Positions 12,538-17,376 of a DNA stretch of 17,376 nucleotides are shown in pieces. Location of the stretch: positions 1 to 17,376 of the forward strand of contig JAZRIF010000112.1 in assembly GCA_045645165.1 (NCBI GenBank). Reading direction: 5' to 3'. Both the position numbers and the translations under genes were made by a program. Under the pieces are notes generated by a model. It made no database searches and was not told the origin of the DNA. It was given only the letters and a program-made list of their open reading frames with translations. Source of the DNA: CAMEON01 sp045645165 (lineage in GTDB: Bacteria; Bacillota; Clostridia; Oscillospirales; CAG-272). Every line of letters starts with the position of its first letter. The first letter of the stretch is position 1.

Positions 12538-14817
12538 TTAAATTTCAAAATTATGCTTGCGGAGCAAGGGCAGGAGCGTGGTGTCCACGCCGTTCAGAAT
12601 GCCCAGAACCTTGCCGTTTCGACCGACAAAGCCGTCGGAGATGGATGTGCCGTTGGAAAGGCGGAGAGTCAGCAGCGGGCGGTTGCCCATTGACTCCTGC
12701 AGGGTCAGGAGCTCGCCGCGCAGGGGGCGGGTAGCAGGCTCGGCGGGGAAGGTGTAAGTGACGGTTGCGGTGGGATCCTTCACGGGGATCGCCTTGAGCG
12801 AGGCGAGGGCGGTGGGCAGAAATCCAAGCTCTGCAAAGGGTTTGCAGGATTCCCCCAACACGATGACGGGATGCCCCATGTCGATCAGACGGTTGAGAGA
12901 ATCCACCACGGCGGACTCGGACAGAAGAGTGCGGGTATCCTCCTCGCTCATGCAGAAGATCGGCGTGAGCCAGTTGTGCATTTGCTCGCAGAATTCTTTT
13001 ACCGAGTTGGCATTCAGGGTGTAGGTGGTTTCTTTGCGGGGGGCATTGGATCCGTCAGAAATGTCGATTTCGTGTTCATCCATAATCACGGGGCGAATGA
13101 TGCAACGCGCGGCGGCATTGCGGCCTAAGGCGGCGGATAACGCTTTCAGACATCCCTCGTAGGGACGGCGGATGACGGGGAGCAGGAATCCGGGGGATTC
13201 CTTGTGACAGGGCTCACCCGAGGCACGCCATTGACGGTCGGAGAGGCAATCGAACCGCTGGGAGAGCTCGTTTTCGTCTGCGGCGTAGGCGGTGACCGTT
13301 ACGCGGAGCAATCCCTCCGTTGGGGCAACCGTGATGGCAGGATTCTCCAAGGAAAGTCCACGTTCAGATGCCACTCGGTAAATGCCCATGATCGCAGCCA
13401 GCGCGGTGCCGTCTTTCAGCACGTCGGTTGAAGAGACGGTCAGGGAGACCGACAGAATCATGTCAGCAGGGTGAACATCCGCGGAAAGCAGGCAATCTGT
13501 CACGGTAACCACGGTGTCGGCGGCTTGGGTGAAAGCTGTTTCGGCACTCCGCAGGACAGATGTCGTCGTGGAGGTCAGCAAAAGTGCGTCGGGAATGGCA
13601 AGGATCTTCCCTTCGTGTACCGTCAGGGAAACGGCCTCACGGTTGTCAGGGGTCAAACCGTTTTCTGCGGGAAGAGCAGAGGGTAGACGAGCCGGTGCGG
13701 GCGCGTGGGGAGGCTGAGTGGCTTTTTTCAGGCTGATCTCCATGGGATAAAGGTATACGGGGCTCATGGATGCCAGCAGAGCCGCGGGGAGACGCACCAC
13801 GGGGATGTCCTGCTTGCTTTGGGGATCGCGCATGAGGATCACGGTATTCCCCACAGCCCGTACACGAGCGCAGACAATGGCGGTGATGCCGAATTTTTTC
13901 AGGGCTTCGGTGACTGCCTTGACCTGATGCAAGGGGGAACGGAGCAGGTAATCGCACACTCCGTCTGCTTTAACGTCGGGGAAGGAGCAGAGCATGTCTA
14001 CGGGGATACGACCAGGTTCCGATGCATCCTCGGGCAATCTGTCTGCGTAGAGATCCACGGCGGGGCACAGATCGGTCAGGGTCAGGAGCAGAGATTTTTT
14101 TGCAATCGCGCAGAGATCGCCTGAAAAGGGCGGGGTCATCGAAGATTCCGTTGCCAAAAACGCGAGAATTTTCGCGAGCTCTACGCGAGGCAGATACAGG
14201 ATCAGATCTCCCTGACGGGCAGGCGTGACAGGGCGGGGCGCGCCTTCGCGTAACCAAAGAGAGCGTGTTTCCTCTCCAATGATCCAGCGGGCGGCAGGGG
14301 TATATCCCTCGGTGGCGGCAACTGCTTCCTGCCAGGGCGCAGATAGGATCGCGCGACCGTCGGCGGTATCGGAGCGGAGCAGAGATAGGGCATCGATCAG
14401 GGTGCATGGCGGAGCGTGGGGCGCCGTTTTCCCGCTAAAGGGGGCACCAACACCGTGAGCATCTCCGTGCTTTTGCATCATATCTGCCCAGGTCTCAGCC
14501 AGAAAAGCGCTGCTTGTAGTCAATTCTCCTGCGGCGATGCGATCGGGGACATCCTTGCCGTGACGGTCGAGGGCGTCCAATAGCCGCAGTTCCCCCACGG
14601 TAGGATCGCGGTGGGCCGCATTACGGAAAAAGGCATACAAACGCTTGTAGGCGGCTTCGCTGATGGAAAGACCCAGATCGGTATTCCATTGATGTAACGC
14701 CGCAGCGATAGGATCGGTCAGTAGGTTGCGCACCGCTATGTTGTCCTGCAGGGCAGGGACGAAGGTGTGGCTATCGACAGAAGGCGGCGTAGCAGGGGCA
14801 TTCGTAAAGGTGGACAT
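12538..14817 (-). CDS. Large conserved-looking protein, possibly a degenerate PurL-like protein
   Basis: I do not recognise this 759-residue protein with certainty. It has no signal peptide or membrane helix. Several segments recall phosphoribosylformylglycinamidine synthase (PurL) in the expected order. They are RDPTVGELRLLDAL (70-83; PurL has RxPTxTEL before its SDHC motif), KKFGITAIVCARVRAVGN (307-324), VTVTDCLL...GTALAAIMGIY (437-480) and GHPVIVLGESCKPFAELGFLP (648-668; PurL amidotransferase has GICNGFQxLxxLGLLP). The PurL catalytic SDHC and ATP-loop residues are not visible and the protein is much shorter than clostridial PurL. If related, it is degenerate or repurposed. A Pro/Ala-rich linker lies at about 368-385. 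AAGGAG five bases upstream fixes the start. It follows mtaB by 32 bases and precedes a nucleoside hydrolase. Confidence 0.75.
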   Translation of the reverse strand: MSTFTNAPATPPSVDSHTFVPALQDNIAVRNLLTDPIAAALHQWNTDLGLSISEAAYKRLYAFFRNAAHRDPTVGELRLLDALDRHGKDVPDRIAAGELTTSSAFLAETWADMMQKHGDAHGVGAPFSGKTAPHAPPCTLIDALSLLRSDTADGRAILSAPWQEAVAATEGYTPAARWIIGEETRSLWLREGAPRPVTPARQGDLILYLPRVELAKILAFLATESSMTPPFSGDLCAIAKKSLLLTLTDLCPAVDLYADRLPEDASEPGRIPVDMLCSFPDVKADGVCDYLLRSPLHQVKAVTEALKKFGITAIVCARVRAVGNTVILMRDPQSKQDIPVVRLPAALLASMSPVYLYPMEISLKKATQPPHAPAPARLPSALPAENGLTPDNREAVSLTVHEGKILAIPDALLLTSTTTSVLRSAETAFTQAADTVVTVTDCLLSADVHPADMILSVSLTVSSTDVLKDGTALAAIMGIYRVASERGLSLENPAITVAPTEGLLRVTVTAYAADENELSQRFDCLSDRQWRASGEPCHKESPGFLLPVIRRPYEGCLKALSAALGRNAAARCIIRPVIMDEHEIDISDGSNAPRKETTYTLNANSVKEFCEQMHNWLTPIFCMSEEDTRTLLSESAVVDSLNRLIDMGHPVIVLGESCKPFAELGFLPTALASLKAIPVKDPTATVTYTFPAEPATRPLRGELLTLQESMGNRPLLTLRLSNGTSISDGFVGRNGKVLGILNGVDTTLLPLLRKHNFEI

Positions 14818-14849
14818 AGAAGCTCCTTGTATATGGCGGTTGGAGTGAT

Positions 14850-16178
14850 TTAATCAAGAGCAGGGGCGCAGACCAGGATCTCGCCCTCTCTGTGGAGGGG
14901 ACGGACGGAAACCTCGCCTCCGGGCAGAGGACACTCGGTCAGTACCTTGACCTCCAGAAAGTCGGGGGTGTGTCCCATGACGAAGCCATCTCCGCGGGTT
15001 TCGGGGAGGATAGTGAAATCCCGTGTCGTGTCAGCCAGCGCCATGTCCAGAATGGCGCCGCAGGTCTCCTCGCTGATGCGGGAGAGGAGGTTGACCCGCT
15101 CGTGCTTGATCGCTTCGGGCACTTGATCCTTCATGGTCGCGGCGGGGGTACCCTCCCGCTTGGAGTAGGGGAACACGTGGATGTGGAGGAAACCTGCCCG
15201 ACGAGCGAAATCTGCGCTCTCTGCGAATTCCTCGTCGGTCTCCCCGGGGAAACCCACGATCATGTCGGTGGTGAACTGCACCTGCGGGATGGCGGCGCGG
15301 ACGCGAGCCATGGCGGCCTCGGCCTGCCTTGCGTTATACTTGCGCTTCATGCGGGCGAGGGTGGCGGAGCAGCCGCTCTGCATAGAGAGATGGAAGTGAG
15401 GTGCGAGGGATGAGAGATCCTTGATCTTATCCACGAAATCCTGGGTCATGACGGTGGGATCCAGAGAACCCAGACGGATACGGCCGATGCCGGGGATCTT
15501 GTCGATCTCCATCAGCAGATCCTGCAGGCGAAGTTTATCAAGATCCCGTCCCCATGCCCCCGTTTCGATGCCTGTGAGGACGATCTCGCGGCAACCGTTC
15601 TCGGTGAGTGCGGTGACTTCGGCGATCACGTCGGCCATGGGCTTGGAGCGGACGGGGCCGCGGGCGGCAGGAATGGCGCAGTAGGCGCAACGGGACTCAC
15701 AGCCGTCCTGAATCTTGACGTAGGCGCGGGCGCGGGCAAAGCGGGTGATGGACATGGGTTCAAAGGATGCGCCCTCCAGAGAAGGGACCTCCACTACGGG
15801 AGATTCGGGCTTGCCTGTTTCTACCAGCCCGCGGGCGATCTCGGCCACGCGGAGCTTGTCACGGTTGCCCACTACGGCGCATACTCCGTCGATGGCGGCA
15901 AAGGCTTCGGCGTGAGCCTGAGCGGAGCAACCCGTGACGATGACTGCGGCTTCGGGATTCTTCTGGATGAGCCGTCGCACCATCTGGCGGGATTTTCGAT
16001 CCGACTCGGCGGTAACGGTGCAGGTGTTGAGGATATAGAGATCACAGATCTCATGGGATGGGCGCTGGACAAAGCCGCAGGCCTCCAACGCCTCGCAGAT
16101 GGCCTCGGTCTCATATTGGTTGACCTTGCAGCCCAGGGTGAGGGCGGCGAAGGTGGGTGTTTTCTTGATTGAGGACAT
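14850..16178 (-). CDS. mtaB: tRNA t6A37 methylthiotransferase MtaB
   Basis: The 442-residue radical-SAM enzyme would convert t6A at position 37 of ANN-decoding tRNAs to ms2t6A. The N-terminal methylthiotransferase domain has three cluster cysteines (C17 in LGCKVNQYE, C53 in NTCTVT, C84 in TGCSAQ). The radical-SAM cluster is CESRCAYCAIP (C160, C164, C167). Later family motifs include GIETGAWG, the HLSMQSG segment (normally HxxxQSG), DMIVGFPGETDEEF, HVFPYSKREGTPA and a TRAM-like C-terminal domain. The start at 16178 follows AAGGAGG; the 53-codon extension upstream runs through the promoter and is rejected. It leads a probable three-gene run. Confidence 0.95.
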   Translation of the reverse strand: MSSIKKTPTFAALTLGCKVNQYETEAICEALEACGFVQRPSHEICDLYILNTCTVTAESDRKSRQMVRRLIQKNPEAAVIVTGCSAQAHAEAFAAIDGVCAVVGNRDKLRVAEIARGLVETGKPESPVVEVPSLEGASFEPMSITRFARARAYVKIQDGCESRCAYCAIPAARGPVRSKPMADVIAEVTALTENGCREIVLTGIETGAWGRDLDKLRLQDLLMEIDKIPGIGRIRLGSLDPTVMTQDFVDKIKDLSSLAPHFHLSMQSGCSATLARMKRKYNARQAEAAMARVRAAIPQVQFTTDMIVGFPGETDEEFAESADFARRAGFLHIHVFPYSKREGTPAATMKDQVPEAIKHERVNLLSRISEETCGAILDMALADTTRDFTILPETRGDGFVMGHTPDFLEVKVLTECPLPGGEVSVRPLHREGEILVCAPALD

Positions 16179-16209
16179 ATTGCCTCCTTGGGTATAATAC
16201 TTCACTATA

Positions 16210-16238
16210 ATTGTACCACGACAGAGGCAAAATGTAAA
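16210..16238 (-). promoter_or_regulatory. Promoter of the mtaB transcription unit
   Basis: On the minus strand TTTACA (16238-16233) and TACAAT (16215-16210) are each one base from consensus and 17 bases apart, with TGG giving an extended -10 element. It lies about 32 bases before the mtaB start codon, back to back with the upp promoter. Confidence 0.82.
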
Positions 16239-16289
16239 TACAAAAAGTGTAAAAGTTTTGTTTTTCTCCAAATAATTTGTCCATAGCTC

Positions 16290-16318
16290 TTGCAATATTG
16301 AAAAAAAGGGAGTATAAT
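16290..16318 (+). promoter_or_regulatory. Promoter of upp
   Basis: TTGCAA (16290-16295) and a perfect TATAAT (16313-16318) are 17 bases apart. The leader to the upp start is about 50 bases and holds an AAGGAGAG ribosome site. I see no PyrR-type attenuator in this short leader. Confidence 0.82.
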
Positions 16319-16375
16319 AAAGGGGAAGCGAATCCAAACCACTAAAAGACTGTAAAAATAAAGGAGAGTTTGACT

Positions 16376-17005
16376 ATGAGTACTCTGCATATCGTTGATC
16401 ATCCCCTCGTGACCCACAAGCTGTCCATTATGCGCAACAAGAAGACGGGCTCCAAGGATTTCCGCGAGCTTCTGGACGAGATCGCCATGCTGATGGGCTA
16501 TGAGCTCACCCGCGACCTGCCCCTGGAGGACGTAAATATCGAAACTCCCCTCTGCAAAATGAAGGCCAAGATGGTCTCCGGTCGTAAGCTGGCCATCGTG
16601 CCCATCCTCCGCGCCGGTCTCGGTATGGTGGACGGCCTGCAGAGACTGGTTCCCGTGGCCAAGGTAGGCCACATCGGCCTCTACCGCGACCCAAATACCC
16701 ATCTGCCCGTGGAATACTACTGCAAGCTCCCCGTGGACGTGCAGGAGCGTCTGGTCATTCTGGTGGATCCCATGCTGGCCACCGGCGGTTCTGCCGTGGA
16801 TGCTCTGACCAAGCTGAAGGAGCACGGCTGTACCAACATCCGCTTCATGTGCCTCGTGGCTGCGCCCGAGGGTGTGAAGGCCGTGCAGGAGGCGCATCCC
16901 GATGTGGATATCTATACCGCCGCTCTGGACGAGTGCCTCAACGACCACGCCTACATCGTCCCCGGCCTCGGTGACGCCGGCGACCGTATTTTCGGTACTC
17001 TGTAA
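16376..17005 (+). CDS. upp: Uracil phosphoribosyltransferase
   Basis: The 209-residue enzyme makes UMP from uracil and PRPP, the pyrimidine salvage step. Family features are the N-terminal HPLVTHKLSIMRNKKT (9-24), the RAGLGM segment (79-84), the PRPP-binding VDPMLATGGSA (130-140) and the uracil-binding PGLGDAGDR (196-204). Length equals the family norm. The start at 16376 follows AAGGAGAG; a TTG six bases earlier is not needed. It is a single-gene unit with its own promoter and terminator. Confidence 0.98.
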   Translation: MSTLHIVDHPLVTHKLSIMRNKKTGSKDFRELLDEIAMLMGYELTRDLPLEDVNIETPLCKMKAKMVSGRKLAIVPILRAGLGMVDGLQRLVPVAKVGHIGLYRDPNTHLPVEYYCKLPVDVQERLVILVDPMLATGGSAVDALTKLKEHGCTNIRFMCLVAAPEGVKAVQEAHPDVDIYTAALDECLNDHAYIVPGLGDAGDRIFGTL

Positions 17006-17013
17006 GATCTTTC

Positions 17014-17049
17014 AGGGAGAGGGAAGACTACTTTGCCCTCTCCCTTTTT
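17014..17049 (+). terminator. Rho-independent terminator of upp
   Basis: AGGGAGAGGG (17014-17023) pairs perfectly with CCCTCTCCCT (17036-17045) across a 12-base loop. A T run to 17049 follows, beginning eight bases after the stop codon. Confidence 0.9.
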
Positions 17050-17065
17050 CAGACGTAATTGCTTT

Positions 17066-17266
17066 CAAATTGGAGTTTATCGGCCAGGGGCTTTGCCCCT
17101 GGACCCCACCAGAACCCTTTTTGAAAAAAGGGTTCTGGACTCCCAAAAACTTTAAAAAAGTATTATCAAATAATCTTTTTTAAAAGTTCTTGAAGGGTGT
17201 CCAGAGGGAAACTTCTTTCAAGAAGTTTCCCTTTGGCGTTCCCCCGCCCCCACAAACCCCAATTTA
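17066..17266. repeat. Repeat element C: about 201-bp serial-hairpin element with terminal inverted repeats
   Basis: Ends are AAATTGGAGTTT (17067-17078) and AAACCCCAATTT (17254-17265), one mismatch when inverted. Stem 1 is 17084-17091 with 17095-17102, stem 2 is a perfect 14-bp pair (17109-17122 with 17125-17138), stem 3 is an AT-rich imperfect stem (about 17145-17189), and stem 4 is a perfect 13-bp pair (17205-17217 with 17220-17232). It aligns with element B throughout. Here it lies downstream of the upp terminator and only 29 bases before the next start codon. It has no coding capacity. Confidence 0.88.
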
Positions 17267-17294
17267 TCTCTACTCCATCCAACAAGGAGAACCC

Positions 17295-17376
17295 ATGCGA
17301 ATCCTAACCATTCAAAAAGACGACGCGGGACAGCGGCTTGACAAGTTCCTATCCAAGCCGGTCAAGGGTCTGCCCC
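17295..17376 (+). CDS. RluA-family 23S rRNA pseudouridine synthase, N-terminal fragment
   Basis: Only the first 27 codons are in the window. The start DDAGQRLDKFLSK (9-21) is the typical opening of the S4-like RNA-binding domain of RluA/RluD-type pseudouridine synthases, which isomerise specific uridines in 23S rRNA. AAGGAG lies five bases before the ATG. With so little sequence the exact subfamily cannot be assigned, and another S4-domain protein is possible. Confidence 0.72.
   Translation, partial: MRILTIQKDDAGQRLDKFLSKPVKGLP

Noticed and set aside
16179..16337. 53-codon upstream extension of mtaB
   Set aside because: It spans the mtaB promoter and lacks family similarity; the ATG at 16178 has AAGGAGG and begins at the conserved domain.

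Overview
The window looks like chromosomal DNA of a spore-forming, probably gut-associated clostridium of the Oscillospiraceae/Ruminococcaceae type. The evidence is a cotJABC spore-coat operon, Gram-positive style genes (IreB family, a clostridial ECF sigma/anti-sigma pair, upp), strong AAGGAGG ribosome sites, GC-rich codon use, and surface proteins with cysteine-pair repeats and BspA-type leucine-rich repeats. Species-level placement is inference.

Layout. Positions 1-1867 (+) hold the 3' part of a large repetitive surface protein with a Glu-Thr-Glu-Pro stalk and a C-terminal membrane anchor. It converges on the cotJA-cotJB-cotJC operon (3639-1940, -) across a bidirectional terminator. Divergent from cotJA, a consensus promoter drives a membrane-anchored leucine-rich-repeat protein (3824-5170, +) that shares a cysteine-pair module with the first gene. 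Another bidirectional terminator follows. From there to 16178 everything reads on the minus strand. In transcription order the genes are: mtaB, a large unrecognised (possibly PurL-like) protein, a nucleoside hydrolase, repeat element B, an M18 aminopeptidase, repeat element A, an ECF sigma factor with its anti-sigma protein, an IreB-family protein coupled to ribF, and a D,D-carboxypeptidase-like protein. Divergent from mtaB are upp (uracil phosphoribosyltransferase), its terminator, repeat element C, and the start of an RluA-family pseudouridine synthase running off the window.

How the genes group. cotJABC is a sporulation coat unit built around a manganese-catalase-like protein. The sigma/anti-sigma pair is a self-contained envelope-signalling unit with a plausible autoregulated promoter. 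ireB-like/ribF/carboxypeptidase are closely packed and probably co-transcribed. mtaB, the large protein and the nucleoside hydrolase form a compact run, and together with upp suggest a nucleoside/tRNA metabolism neighbourhood.

The most unusual content is a family of three intergenic repeats (A 9438-9987, B 11325-11528, C 17066-17266). They share terminal inverted repeats of the form AAATTGSRGTTT and consist of serial hairpins. Between B and C, three stems differ in sequence but keep perfect pairing through compensatory changes. Element A is a larger relative in reverse orientation. I know of no named family matching them, but I could not search. Other points worth a second look are a carboxypeptidase with altered second and third catalytic motifs, a CotJB with a long Gly-Asn-Met and His-Asp-Asn extension, and an 11-bp inverted repeat around the ireB-like promoter.
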